Positions 16,832-25,760 of a DNA stretch of 64,000 nucleotides are shown here, one piece after another. The position numbers and the translations under genes are program-made. Location: positions 60,690 to 124,689 of the forward strand of contig NZ_PJRS01000020.1 of NCBI RefSeq assembly GCF_002858925.1, given 5' to 3'. Origin of the DNA: Caulobacter zeae. GTDB lineage: Bacteria; Pseudomonadota; Alphaproteobacteria; Caulobacterales; Caulobacteraceae. A model generated the notes under the pieces. The model did no database searches and was not told the origin of the DNA. It saw nothing but the letters and a program-made list of their open reading frames with translations. The stretch's first letter is position 1, and every line of letters begins with the position of its first letter.

Positions 16832-16871
16832 CTCAAGCTGCAAGCTTGAGATTCAATCGAACATTGTTCGA
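16832..16871. terminator. Two adjacent hairpins after the chemosensory operon
   Basis: CTCAAGCT/AGCTTGAG with a 3-nt loop (16832-16850), then the 15-bp palindrome TCGAACATTGTTCGA (16857-16871). Both lie just downstream of the last kinase stop codon at 16880 and upstream of the M23 gene. They could be terminators without U-tracts. The second could equally be a regulator site for M23. It is not the GTTC-N7-GTTC direct repeat expected for alphaproteobacterial LexA. Confidence 0.4.
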
Positions 16872-16879
16872 ATGTCGAC

Positions 16880-18694
16880 CTACGCGCCGGCCAGCACTGA
16901 GCGGATACGGTCGGCCAGTTCCCTGTTCTCGAAGGGCTTGCGCACCATCGACAGGTCCGTGCGGTCGGGCGTCACGTCGGCGTGGCCGGTGACCAGTATA
17001 ACCCGGATTCCGGGCGACAGCTCCTCGGCCGCGCGGGCCAGTTCCAGGCCGGTCATGCCGGGCATGGCGAAGTCGACGATCATCAGGTCGGGGCCGGCCT
17101 CGCGCACCTTGCGAAGGGCCTGCTCGCCGTCCTCGGCCTCGATCACCCGGTGGCCGAGGTCGCGGACCATGGCCACCGTCACCGCCCGCACGGTCGGGTC
17201 GTCGTCGACCACCAGAACGGTGCGCGAGGGCTGCCTGTCCAGGGCGGCGTCGGCCGGCGCGCAGTCCTCGCCCGGGCCGCAGTCGCCCGAGCCGCGCGGC
17301 AGGTAGAGGTTCACCGCCGTGCCTTCGCCAGGCTGGCTCTCGATGTCGATCGCCCCGCCCGAACGCTGCGCGAAACCGTAGACCATCGACAGGCCAAGGC
17401 CCGTGCCCTTGCCGACCGGCTTGGTGGTGAAGAACGGCTCGAAGATCCGGGCCATCAGTTCGGGACTGATGCCCTCGCCGGTGTCGCGCACCGTGACCAG
17501 CACATAGTCGCCGTCGGGCAGGTCGTGGCGCGCGGTCGGGCCGGCCATGGCGAAGTTGCGGGCGCTGATCGAGATCACCCCGCCGCCGGGCATGGCGTCG
17601 CGGGCGTTAACCGACAGGTTCAGCACCGCCAGCTCCAGCTGGTCGGGCTCGACATGCGCCGACCACAGGTCGGTCGGCAGGTCCCAGGCGATGCGCACCG
17701 CGCCGCCCAGGGTGCGAACCAGGATCGCGTCCATGCCCATCAGGGTGTCGGCCACGTCGACCACCTTGGGCTGGCTCTCCTGCTGGCGGCTGAAGCCGAG
17801 CAGGCGGTGGGTCAGGGCCGCGCCCTTGCGCGCCGCCAGGCTGGCGTTGTCGAGATAGCGCCTCACCTTGTCGGCGTCGGACAGGCGGCGGCCGGCCAGC
17901 TCCAGGCTGCCCAGGATCGCGGTCAGCAGGTTGTTGAAGTCGTGCGCCACGCCGCCGGCCAGGGTGCCCAGGGCTTGCAGCTTGTCGGCCTGGCGCAGGC
18001 GGATCTCGGCCATCTTCTGGTCGGTGATGTCGCGCTCGATGACCAGCAGGTGGCCGGCCTCGTCGCGCAGCGGCACGTACTGGCGCTCGGTCCAGACCGG
18101 CCCCGCCAGGGTGGCCTCTTCCTCGACCACCTGCACGGGCTGGCCCGCGGCCAGGGCCTCGGCGGCCTGCGGGGCGTCGGCGAAGGGATGCTCTTCGGCG
18201 GCGTTGGTGCGCACGACCCGGCCTTGCGCATCCTTGAAGGCGATGACGGCCGGGATGCTGTGCATCAGGCCGCGCAGCAGGGCCTGTTCGGTCCGCAGGG
18301 CGCGGCGCAGGCGCGTGCGCTCGACGCCGGCCGCGACGGCCGCGCGCAGGGCCTCGGGCTCCCACGGCTTGGCGACATAGCCGCTGACGCCGCCCAGGTT
18401 CAGGGCGGCGACCACGGCCGACAGGTCGGCATAGCCGGTCAGCAGGATGGACTCGGCGTCGCTGATCGAGCGGGCGGCGGCCAGGAACTGGTCGCCGGTC
18501 AGGCCCGGCATTCGCTGGTCCGACAGGATCAAGGACACCGACGGCTCCTGGGCCAGGATGTCCAGGGCCTTGCCCGGGGCGTTGCTGGTCAGGACGCGGT
18601 AGCGGTCCTCCAGCAGGTCTTCCAGGGCGACGAGGATATCGGGCTCGTCGTCGACGACCAGGATCGTCGGGCGCTCGCCCCCGGAGGCGCTCAT
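16880..18694 (-). CDS. Hybrid histidine kinase: REC-PAS-HisKA-HATPase-REC
   Basis: 604 residues, soluble. Domains in order: receiver (Asp59 in [12 protein letters not shown], Lys109 in YVAKPWEP), a PAS-like segment about 140-228 ([16 protein letters not shown]), HisKA with His251 in [13 protein letters not shown], HATPase ([28 protein letters not shown]) and a C-terminal receiver ([13 protein letters not shown]). No membrane segment is seen, so its input probably comes by phosphotransfer to the N-terminal receiver. Its ATG overlaps the stop of the preceding kinase gene by 4 bp, making it the last of eight coupled chemosensory genes. It is a candidate final output or relay; no DNA-binding or c-di-GMP domain is present. 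Confidence 0.85.
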   Translation of the reverse strand: MSASGGERPTILVVDDEPDILVALEDLLEDRYRVLTSNAPGKALDILAQEPSVSLILSDQRMPGLTGDQFLAAARSISDAESILLTGYADLSAVVAALNLGGVSGYVAKPWEPEALRAAVAAGVERTRLRRALRTEQALLRGLMHSIPAVIAFKDAQGRVVRTNAAEEHPFADAPQAAEALAAGQPVQVVEEEATLAGPVWTERQYVPLRDEAGHLLVIERDITDQKMAEIRLRQADKLQALGTLAGGVAHDFNNLLTAILGSLELAGRRLSDADKVRRYLDNASLAARKGAALTHRLLGFSRQQESQPKVVDVADTLMGMDAILVRTLGGAVRIAWDLPTDLWSAHVEPDQLELAVLNLSVNARDAMPGGGVISISARNFAMAGPTARHDLPDGDYVLVTVRDTGEGISPELMARIFEPFFTTKPVGKGTGLGLSMVYGFAQRSGGAIDIESQPGEGTAVNLYLPRGSGDCGPGEDCAPADAALDRQPSRTVLVVDDDPTVRAVTVAMVRDLGHRVIEAEDGEQALRKVREAGPDLMIVDFAMPGMTGLELARAAEELSPGIRVILVTGHADVTPDRTDLSMVRKPFENRELADRIRSVLAGA

Positions 18695-20340
18695 CGGCCT
18701 TCTCCGTCGGTGACAGGTGGCGGGATGGTGATGGTGAAGCGCGCCCCGCCCAGGTCGCCCTGGTCGATGGCGATCGAGCCGCCGTGGGCGCGCACTACGT
18801 TGTAGGCGATGGCCAGGCCAAGGCCCGTGCCGGCGCCCACGGGCTTGGTCGTGAAGAACGGTTCGAAGATGCGGTCGCGCAGGTCGGCCGGCACGCCGGG
18901 GCCGGAGTCCTCGACCACGATGACAAAGTCGCCGTCCTGGTCGCGGGTGGTGATGGCGATGACGCCCTGGCCCCCATTGGGCCCCTCCAGCGCGTCGGCG
19001 GCGTTGCCGACGATGTTCATCACCACTTGGTTCAGCAGGGCGGGCGAGCCCTCCAGGGTGTTGCGGGCGGCGTAGGCGCGGCGCACCTCGATGCCGTCGC
19101 CCAGCTTGTGGGTCAGCAGGGCCAGCACGGTCTCGATGGAGTCGGCGGCGTCCAGCACGTGGCGGTCGCCCTCGTCCAGGCGCGAGAACTTGCGCAGGTT
19201 CAGGACGAGATCCTGGATGCGCTTCATACCCACCCGCATCGAGGCCAGGCGCGCCCTGGCCTTGTCGAGGCCGGGGGAGGGGGTCTCGTGGGCGGCCGCG
19301 GCGACCAGGCGCTCGACGGTGTCCTGGTGGCCCAGCAGGAAGGCCAGCGGGTTGTTGATCTCGTGAGCGATGCCGGCGACCAGCTCGCCCAGCGAGGCCA
19401 TCTTGGCGGCCTGGACCAGCTGGCCCTGGGCGTCCTTCAGTTGGCGGTTGGCGCTGGCCAGGTCGTCGGCAACGGCGGCGCGGGCCTCCGCGCGGGCGAG
19501 CGCCAGTTCCTGGGCGCGGGCCTGGCCGGCGCTGCGGCGGGCTTCGTCGGCCATCAGCTTGCGACGCAGCTGGGCGCGGACCCGGGCGCGGACCACCTCG
19601 TCATTGGCCGAGGCGGGCACCACGTCGTCGGCCCCGGCTTCGAGGGCGTCGGTCAGCAGGTCGCGGTCGGCCTCCTCGCCGCCGAAGGCCAGGAGCTGGA
19701 ACGGCGCGGGCAGTCGTGCGCGGCGGGCGTCCAGGGCGGCCAGCAGGGCCAGATCGTCGCGGTCGCCGCCGCGCACGCCGACCACCACGCCATCGAGTTC
19801 GCCGTCCAGGGCGGCGGCGTCGGGATCCAGTCGCTCCAGCGTCGCCACCTCGTAGCCGTCATGCTCGAGCAGGTGGCCCAGGCGCAGGCGCAGCGTGGCG
19901 CTGGGATGGGTCACCAGCACCCGGGCGCGGCGGAAGGGTTCGGAGGCCTTGGGCGCGGCGGTCTCGGCGCGGGCCCGGCGCAGCAACGCCTTCAGCCGCA
20001 CGATCACCACCTTGGGGTCGGCCGACTTGGCGACATAGGCGTCGGCGCCGCTTTCCAGGCCCTGGCGCTCCAGGTCGCTTTCGCGGGCCCCTGTCAGCAT
20101 CAGCACCGGCAGGGCGCGGGTGCGGCCGTTCAGGCGGATCTGCCGCGACAGCTCCCGGCCGTCCATGCCGGGCAGGTGGAAGTCGGCGACGATCAGGTCG
20201 GGCAGGTGGGCGTTCAGGTGTTCCAGCGCCGCCTCGCCGCTGGCCGCGCACGACACCGAAAAGCCCTCGGCCTCCAGCAGGCCGCGCAGGCGCAGGGCCT
20301 GGGTTTCGGAATCCTCGACGACCAGGACCGACGCGGTCAT
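18691..20340 (-). CDS. REC-pseudoREC-coiled coil-histidine kinase
   Basis: 549 residues. The N-terminal receiver has Asp53 ([12 protein letters not shown]) and Lys105. A second receiver-like fold at about 138-260 lacks the phosphoacceptor (Gly188 at the Asp position), the acidic pair (Thr144-His145) and the conserved Lys (Ala), so it is a pseudo-receiver. A coiled-coil linker (about 262-310) leads to HisKA with His326 ([14 protein letters not shown]) and HATPase ([25 protein letters not shown]). Overlaps neighbours by 4 bp on both sides. The likely flow is CheA to the N-terminal receiver, which then controls the kinase, but this is inference. The same order of REC plus kinase is known in some CheA-linked relays. 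Confidence 0.85.
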   Translation of the reverse strand: MTASVLVVEDSETQALRLRGLLEAEGFSVSCAASGEAALEHLNAHLPDLIVADFHLPGMDGRELSRQIRLNGRTRALPVLMLTGARESDLERQGLESGADAYVAKSADPKVVIVRLKALLRRARAETAAPKASEPFRRARVLVTHPSATLRLRLGHLLEHDGYEVATLERLDPDAAALDGELDGVVVGVRGGDRDDLALLAALDARRARLPAPFQLLAFGGEEADRDLLTDALEAGADDVVPASANDEVVRARVRAQLRRKLMADEARRSAGQARAQELALARAEARAAVADDLASANRQLKDAQGQLVQAAKMASLGELVAGIAHEINNPLAFLLGHQDTVERLVAAAAHETPSPGLDKARARLASMRVGMKRIQDLVLNLRKFSRLDEGDRHVLDAADSIETVLALLTHKLGDGIEVRRAYAARNTLEGSPALLNQVVMNIVGNAADALEGPNGGQGVIAITTRDQDGDFVIVVEDSGPGVPADLRDRIFEPFFTTKPVGAGTGLGLAIAYNVVRAHGGSIAIDQGDLGGARFTITIPPPVTDGEGR

Positions 20341-21410
20341 GCGTCCTCCCGGCGCTTGGCCAGTTGGGCGATGCGCGGACCGATCAGGTCTAGGCTCAGC
20401 ACCGCGCGGGCCGCGCCCAGCTTCACGGCGGCGGCGGGCATGCCGTAGACGACGGCGCTGCTCTCGTGCTCGGCGATCGTGAAGCCGCCGGCGGCGCGCA
20501 GTTCGGAGAGGCCCTTGGCGCCGTCCTCGCCCATGCCGGTCAGCAGAGCCGCCACCGAGCGCGAGCCCACCGATCGGGCCAGCGACTGAAACAGGACCGT
20601 CGCCGAAGGCCGCTGGCCGCTGACGGGCGCGGCGCCCGACAGGCGCAGCACGCCGCCGGGCGTCAGGGTCAGGTGGCGGTCGCCGGGGGCGACATAGGCG
20701 CGGCCGGGCAAGGCCAGTTCGCCGTCCCTGGCCACGCCGACGCGGATCGGCGACAGGCTGTCCAGCCAGCTGGCGAAACCTTCCATGAAGGCCGCGCCCA
20801 TGTGCTGGACGATCAGGATCGGGGCGGGAAAGTCGGCGGGCAGGGCGTCCAGCACCCGGGCCAGGGCCGGCGGCCCCCCGGTCGAGGCGGCCAGGGCCAG
20901 ATAGCCCAGGTCCTGGAAGTCGGCCGCCGTGGCGATGGGCGCGGTCTCGCGCGGGGCGCGCGCTCCGCCGCCGATGGCCCGCCTGCGGATCACCGGCACG
21001 CTGCTCATGATGAACAGCTGGGTGCAGATGGTGTCGGCCAGCCGCTCGTAGCCGTCGGTGGCCAGGCCGACGGGTTTCTCCACCACCGTCAGGGCGCCGG
21101 CCCGCAGGGCGTTCATCGAGATCTTCAGCGAGGCGTCCTCGACCGCGTCGGCGATGACGACGATCGGGGTGGGATGATCCGACATGATCCGCGCCGTGGC
21201 CTCCAGCCCGTCCATGCCGGGCAGGCGGATGTCCATCGAGATCACGTCGGGCCTGACGCTGGTTATGCAGGCCAGGGCCTCCTCGGCCGAGGCGACGGCG
21301 GCGGCGACGGTCAGGCGCGGATCGCGCTCGACGATGTGGGTCAGCAGGACCCGCACCACCATCGAGTCCTCGACGATCATCACCCGCACGGGTTTGCTCG
21401 AGGCCTTCAC
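20337..21410 (-). CDS. cheB: CheB-type chemoreceptor methylesterase (WspF-like)
   Basis: 357 residues from the GTG at 21410, which overlaps the CheA stop (GTGA); longer frames upstream are shadows. The receiver domain carries Asp60 (VISMDIRLPGMDG) and the linker leads to the CheB methylesterase domain with Ser176 in LAASTGGPPAL, His in VQHMGAAFMEGF and Asp in LLTGMGEDGAKG. It removes methyl groups from receptor glutamates, giving adaptation. It is coupled to the CheA-REC gene as WspF is to WspE. Confidence 0.9.
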   Translation of the reverse strand: MKASSKPVRVMIVEDSMVVRVLLTHIVERDPRLTVAAAVASAEEALACITSVRPDVISMDIRLPGMDGLEATARIMSDHPTPIVVIADAVEDASLKISMNALRAGALTVVEKPVGLATDGYERLADTICTQLFIMSSVPVIRRRAIGGGARAPRETAPIATAADFQDLGYLALAASTGGPPALARVLDALPADFPAPILIVQHMGAAFMEGFASWLDSLSPIRVGVARDGELALPGRAYVAPGDRHLTLTPGGVLRLSGAAPVSGQRPSATVLFQSLARSVGSRSVAALLTGMGEDGAKGLSELRAAGGFTIAEHESSAVVYGMPAAAVKLGAARAVLSLDLIGPRIAQLAKRREDA

Positions 21411-23500
21411 AGCAGTTGCCCGATCGCCGCCAGCAGCTCGCGCTGGTCGAATTTCTGCTTGGTGATGTAGGCCTCGGCCCCCAGGTCGAGGCCCCTGCGC
21501 ACGTCGGCGGCGTCGGCGCGCGAGGTCATCAGGATCACCGGGGTGCCGGCCAGGGCCGCGTCGGCCTTGACCGCCTGCAGCAGCGAGAAGCCGTCCATGC
21601 GCGGCATCTCGATGTCGGCCACGACTAGGTCGATCATCGCCTGGCCCGAGCGCAGCAGGTTCAGGGCGTCCAGGCCGTCGACGGCCAGCAGCACGCGATA
21701 GCCCTGGGCCTCCAGGATGCTCTTTTCCAGCGTCCGGGTGGTGATGGAGTCGTCGACCACCAGGATGGTGCGGGTCGTCTCGTCGGCGTCCTCGGCCTCC
21801 TCGGCGAAGCCCAGGCCGCCGGCGGCCAGCTGGCGCTGGTCGCGCAGCCAGCGGCGCACCAGGGCGTCGGGATCGAGCGCCAGCGCCGGCGCCTGGTCGT
21901 CCAACTGCACGGCGCCGGCGATCAGGTCGGCGTCGAGGTCGTCGGCGTCCAGGTCCTCGACCAGGGCCGAGCGCACGTCGCACAGGGCGTCGACGGCCAG
22001 GGCCACGTGGCGGCGGCCATGGCTGAGCAGCACGGCGGACACGGCGCCGGCGTGGACGGGAACCTCGGCGGCGACGCCGGACAGCAGGGCGGAAAGCGGG
22101 ACCATTGGGACGATAACGTCGTCGCCGTCGATCGCGATCCGTGCCGCCGGGTGTCCTTCCACCGTTTCCAGCCGGGTGGCGTCCAGGCGCAACAGTCGGC
22201 GCACGCTCAGCGAGGGCAGGGCGGCCTGGCGGCCCTGGATGTCGACGAACAATAGCGACTGCCGCGCGGCCGACAGCGGGGTCGACAGCGCCACCCGCGC
22301 GCCCCAGGGGCGACCGGCGGTCAGGCGCAGTTCGCCACGCAGCTTGCGCACCGCTTCGGCGACGACGGACAGGCCCATGCCGCGGCCGGCCAGCTTGTCG
22401 ACGCCTTGGGCCGTGGAGACGCCCGGGGCGAAGGCGTGGGCCAGAAGCTCCTCGGGCGTCGGGGCGGGCGCGCCTTCGGGGCGGGACGGCATCAGCCCTT
22501 TCTCGACGGCGGCGGTTTCCAGCCGGGCGAGGTCAGGGCCGGGGCCGTCGTCGGCGATGTCGATGCGCAGCCGGCCCGAGGCGGCCGAGACGGTCATGGC
22601 GACGGTCAGGCGCTCTGGCTTGCCGGCTGCTGCGCGGGCCTGCGGCGCCTCGCGGCCGTGGCTGACGGCGTTGCGCAGCAGGTGCATCACCGGGTCCTTC
22701 AGCGCCTGCAGCACCCGGCGGTCGGCGCGGGTGTCCAGGCCCGTGACCCGCACGTCGACCGCCACGCCGGCCTCGCGGGCGATGTCGCGGACCATGGTGG
22801 CGAAGCCGCCGAACACGGTCTCGGCCGGGGCCTGGCTGATCTCCTCGACCCGGCCGCGCAGGTCCGACAGGCCCTGGTCCAGCGCCCAGCCGGCCCGCAC
22901 CCGGCGCACCGACAGCTCGTTGAGGGCGCGCGACAGGTCCTTCAGGCCCTGCTCGACCTCGCGCGCCCGGACCGCCGCGCCGCCGCGCGTGTCGCGCCAG
23001 CGGCGCTCCAGCTTGCGGGCGTCAGAGGCGAGGCGGCGCAGGTCCTCGTCGATGGCCCCGTGGTCGAGCACGTCGCCCGACAGGGTCTGCATGGCGCGCG
23101 ACAGGCCGGCGACCGCCTCGACGTCGATGCGCACGTACTCGACGGTTTCGTCGGCGACGGCCGCGGTGGTCGCCGCCGGCTTGGGCGCGGGCGGGGCGTA
23201 GGCGGCGCCGGCGGCGTCCTCCACCGCGTCGAGCAGGCCTTCCAGCGCCGCCGTTGTATCGGCGTCGAGCGTCCGCTGGCCGTCCATCAGTTCCGCGCAA
23301 AGGCTTTCCAGCGCGTGGGCGTGTTCTTCGACAGCGGGCAGGTCGACCGCCCGCGCTGCGCCCTTCAGGCTGTGAGCCCGGCGGAAGATCTCGCGCGTGT
23401 CGGCCTCGCCGCCGGCCGCTATGGCCTGGCGGATCGCCTGGAGGTGCTCGCGGTGTTCGAGGTCGAACGCCGCCAGAAGCTGTCGCCGGATGTCGGGCAC
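21407..23500 (-). CDS. cheA: CheA histidine kinase fused to a receiver domain (WspE/FrzE-like)
   Basis: 697 residues. HPt domain with His43 (RAHSLKGAARAV). There is no obvious P2 CheY-docking domain. Dimerisation and ATPase regions follow (HLLRNAVSHGRE N-box, DDGPGPD, GRGMGLSVVAEA), then a CheW-like domain (about 415-540), and finally a receiver with Asp629 (LVVADIEMPRMDG). The fused receiver is typical of WspE, FrzE and ChpA-type kinases of alternative (non-flagellar) chemosensory systems. Starts 7 bp after the receptor gene. Confidence 0.9.
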   Translation of the reverse strand: MPDIRRQLLAAFDLEHREHLQAIRQAIAAGGEADTREIFRRAHSLKGAARAVDLPAVEEHAHALESLCAELMDGQRTLDADTTAALEGLLDAVEDAAGAAYAPPAPKPAATTAAVADETVEYVRIDVEAVAGLSRAMQTLSGDVLDHGAIDEDLRRLASDARKLERRWRDTRGGAAVRAREVEQGLKDLSRALNELSVRRVRAGWALDQGLSDLRGRVEEISQAPAETVFGGFATMVRDIAREAGVAVDVRVTGLDTRADRRVLQALKDPVMHLLRNAVSHGREAPQARAAAGKPERLTVAMTVSAASGRLRIDIADDGPGPDLARLETAAVEKGLMPSRPEGAPAPTPEELLAHAFAPGVSTAQGVDKLAGRGMGLSVVAEAVRKLRGELRLTAGRPWGARVALSTPLSAARQSLLFVDIQGRQAALPSLSVRRLLRLDATRLETVEGHPAARIAIDGDDVIVPMVPLSALLSGVAAEVPVHAGAVSAVLLSHGRRHVALAVDALCDVRSALVEDLDADDLDADLIAGAVQLDDQAPALALDPDALVRRWLRDQRQLAAGGLGFAEEAEDADETTRTILVVDDSITTRTLEKSILEAQGYRVLLAVDGLDALNLLRSGQAMIDLVVADIEMPRMDGFSLLQAVKADAALAGTPVILMTSRADAADVRRGLDLGAEAYITKQKFDQRELLAAIGQLL

Positions 23501-23507
23501 GTCGCGA

Positions 23508-25178
23508 TCAGGTCCGGTAGCGCTCGGACAGGGCCAAGAGCTGGCGCGACAGGTCCGACAGGTTGGCGGCGGCCTCGTCCAGCTGACGGGTGCCGGCGGC
23601 GGTCTGCTGGCTGGCCTGGCGGATGTTCTGCAGCGCGCCCATCACCTGCTCGATGCCCAGTTGCTGCTGGTTGGTCGAGGCGACGATCTGCTGGAAGGTC
23701 TGCACGCTTTCCTGCACCCGGCCGGTGATCTCGGTGATCGTGCGCTGGGTGGTGTCGGTGCGCTCCTTGCCGGCGGCCACGCGCTTGACGGCCTCTTCGG
23801 TCAGCATGACCGAGGCGTTGATGCCGCGCTGGATGTCGCCGAGGATCGAGCGCACCTGGGTGGTGGCTTCCTTGGCCTGGTCGGCCAGCATCTTCATCTC
23901 CGAGGCCACGACCGCGAAGCTGCGGCCGTTCTCGCCGGCCGAGGCCGCCTCGATGGCGGCGTTCAGGGCCAGCAGGTGCGAGCGTTCGGAGATGTCGTTG
24001 ACGGTGGCGATGATGTCGCCGATCGCCTGGGTCTTCTCCGACAGGGCGACGATGTTCTCGGCGACGGCCTCGGCCTGCTCGCGGATGGCGTCCATGGCCT
24101 TGGCGGTCTCGTCGACGGCGCGAAGGCCCTCATTGCTGGTGTGGGCGGTGGCCTGGGCCGAAGCGATGACTTCCTGGGCGCGCTTGCCGATCTGGGCGCC
24201 GGAGTGGGTGATCTCGTCGACGGTTGCGGCGGTCTCCTGCACGGCGGCCAGCTGTTCCTCGACGCTGGCGGCCTGCTCCTGGGTCGAGGCGCGGATCTCG
24301 GCGGTGGCGGCGTTGAGGTTCTCGGTGGCCTCGCGGCTCTGGCGGGCCAGCACGACCAGGCCGTCGACCATGGTGTTGAGCGTGCCGCCCAGCTTGCCGA
24401 GCTCGTCATTGCTGACGGCGGCCGCGCGGCCGGTCAGGTCGCCTTCGCCCACCTTGCCGACGAAGCCCATGAATGCGCCCAGCGGCCCGACGATCGAGCC
24501 CCGGATCGCCCAGGTGATCGCGCCCGAGATCACGGCGGCCACGATCAGGGCGACGATGATCGACACCTGGCTGACCTTGTAGACGTCGTTGATGCGGCGC
24601 TGACCCGAGAGGATGGCGTCGTCCAGCACATCCTCGGCGCCCTGGATGCCGCGGCCGAACTCGCCGCGACGCTGGACGAGGGCGGTCTGTGCGGCGGCCA
24701 CGCCTGCGCTGTCGTTGCGGCGGATGGCGCTGAACAGGTTCTCGGTGTCGGTCCGTCCCTGGCGCGAGGAAGCGGCGGTCTGGTTCAGGTAGTCCTCGAT
24801 GCGGCGCCAAGCGTCGGCGCGCTCGGCCGACAGGGCGGTCTGGCGATAGTCGCGAGCGGCCGAGGCCGCCTTTTCCAGCGCCGTGTCCATGTCGACGCCG
24901 CGCTGGCGCCAGCGGGTGACGGGGTCTTCCTCGTTGCCGCCCGCGCCGCCGGCCGAGCGCGACAGGTAGCTGGTGATCACCGCGTCGCTGGCCGCGCGCA
25001 TCTCGTTGGCGGTGGTGCGGATCTGGGCGACCTGGCGGACCACGGCCATGTCGCGGGTGACGATGGTCTCGGTGGTGTCCTTGACCACGCCGATCTGGAC
25101 GAGGCCGAACAGGCCCACGCCCAGGAGCAGGACGGTGACGGCCGCGAAGCCGAGGATGATGCGGTTGGCGATGGTCAC
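23508..25178 (-). CDS. mcp: Methyl-accepting chemotaxis protein
   Basis: 556 residues from a GTG at 25178, which overlaps the CheW stop by 1 bp (TAGTG). TM1 at about 6-28, a roughly 160-residue periplasmic helical sensor (four-helix-bundle type, no recognisable PAS/Cache motif), TM2 at about 190-213, HAMP, then a cytoplasmic coiled coil with the conserved tip SHLLALNAAIEAASAGENGR. No C-terminal CheR-docking pentapeptide is present (it ends LALSERYRT). It is the only receptor in the operon, so it should define the signal, which is unknown. Confidence 0.9.
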   Translation of the reverse strand: MTIANRIILGFAAVTVLLLGVGLFGLVQIGVVKDTTETIVTRDMAVVRQVAQIRTTANEMRAASDAVITSYLSRSAGGAGGNEEDPVTRWRQRGVDMDTALEKAASAARDYRQTALSAERADAWRRIEDYLNQTAASSRQGRTDTENLFSAIRRNDSAGVAAAQTALVQRRGEFGRGIQGAEDVLDDAILSGQRRINDVYKVSQVSIIVALIVAAVISGAITWAIRGSIVGPLGAFMGFVGKVGEGDLTGRAAAVSNDELGKLGGTLNTMVDGLVVLARQSREATENLNAATAEIRASTQEQAASVEEQLAAVQETAATVDEITHSGAQIGKRAQEVIASAQATAHTSNEGLRAVDETAKAMDAIREQAEAVAENIVALSEKTQAIGDIIATVNDISERSHLLALNAAIEAASAGENGRSFAVVASEMKMLADQAKEATTQVRSILGDIQRGINASVMLTEEAVKRVAAGKERTDTTQRTITEITGRVQESVQTFQQIVASTNQQQLGIEQVMGALQNIRQASQQTAAGTRQLDEAAANLSDLSRQLLALSERYRT

Positions 25179-25753
25179 TAGGCTCTTGCCCCCAAGGCGG
25201 CGGAAAGGTGGTCGACGACGAGGTCGTCGAGATGAAGAAGGGTGACGGTGCGGCCGGCGAGATCGCCGGAGCCTTCGGCCACGACGCCGCGCGCGCCGCC
25301 CTCGAAGGCGTCGCCGCCGGGCGCCTCGCGGGAGGCCCTGGCGGCGCCGGGGGCTGCGTCCACGCGCAAGGCCATATTCCCCGCCCCGCGCAGGGCGACG
25401 ATGAAGCCGGGGGCGTCGGGCGCCGCGGGCGCGCCGCCGGTCAGACGGGAAAGGTCGAGCACGCGGCGCAGTCGACCCTCGACGCTGGCCAGCCCCAGAA
25501 GGCCAGGACGGCCGCCGGCCGGTGTCAGGCGGCGAGGCTCGAACGGGGTCACGCGCTCCACGGCGGCCAGCGGCAGGGCGAAGAGGCCCGCGCCGGCCTG
25601 GCACAGCAGCACGTCTTCCAGCGGCGTTTCGGGTTGGGGCGCGGTCCGGCGCTGCGCCAGCCGACGGGTGCGCGCCGCCAGGATCGCCTGGGCGCGCGCA
25701 TCGTCCAGAAGTCCCCCCAATCCGTCGCCGGATACGGCGTCGGCCTTACTCAT
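25178..25753 (-). CDS. cheW: CheW-like coupling protein (WspD-like)
   Basis: 191 residues. A roughly 40-residue charged N-terminal extension precedes a CheW fold (FALPLAAVERVTPFEP, GLLGLASVEGRLRRVLDL). The second of two CheW genes flanking cheR, exactly as wspB and wspD flank wspC. CheW proteins bridge receptor and CheA in the array. The C-terminal half is divergent and Ala/Gly-rich, so its affinity for CheA is uncertain. Starts 7 bp after the CheR gene stop. Confidence 0.8.
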   Translation of the reverse strand: MSKADAVSGDGLGGLLDDARAQAILAARTRRLAQRRTAPQPETPLEDVLLCQAGAGLFALPLAAVERVTPFEPRRLTPAGGRPGLLGLASVEGRLRRVLDLSRLTGGAPAAPDAPGFIVALRGAGNMALRVDAAPGAARASREAPGGDAFEGGARGVVAEGSGDLAGRTVTLLHLDDLVVDHLSAALGARA

Positions 25754-25760
25754 CTCGTTC

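Noticed and set aside
16857..16871. LexA box for the palindrome TCGAACATTGTTCGA
   Set aside because: Alphaproteobacterial LexA binds the direct repeat GTTC-N7-GTTC; this is an inverted repeat with 3-bp spacing and no SOS gene is adjacent.
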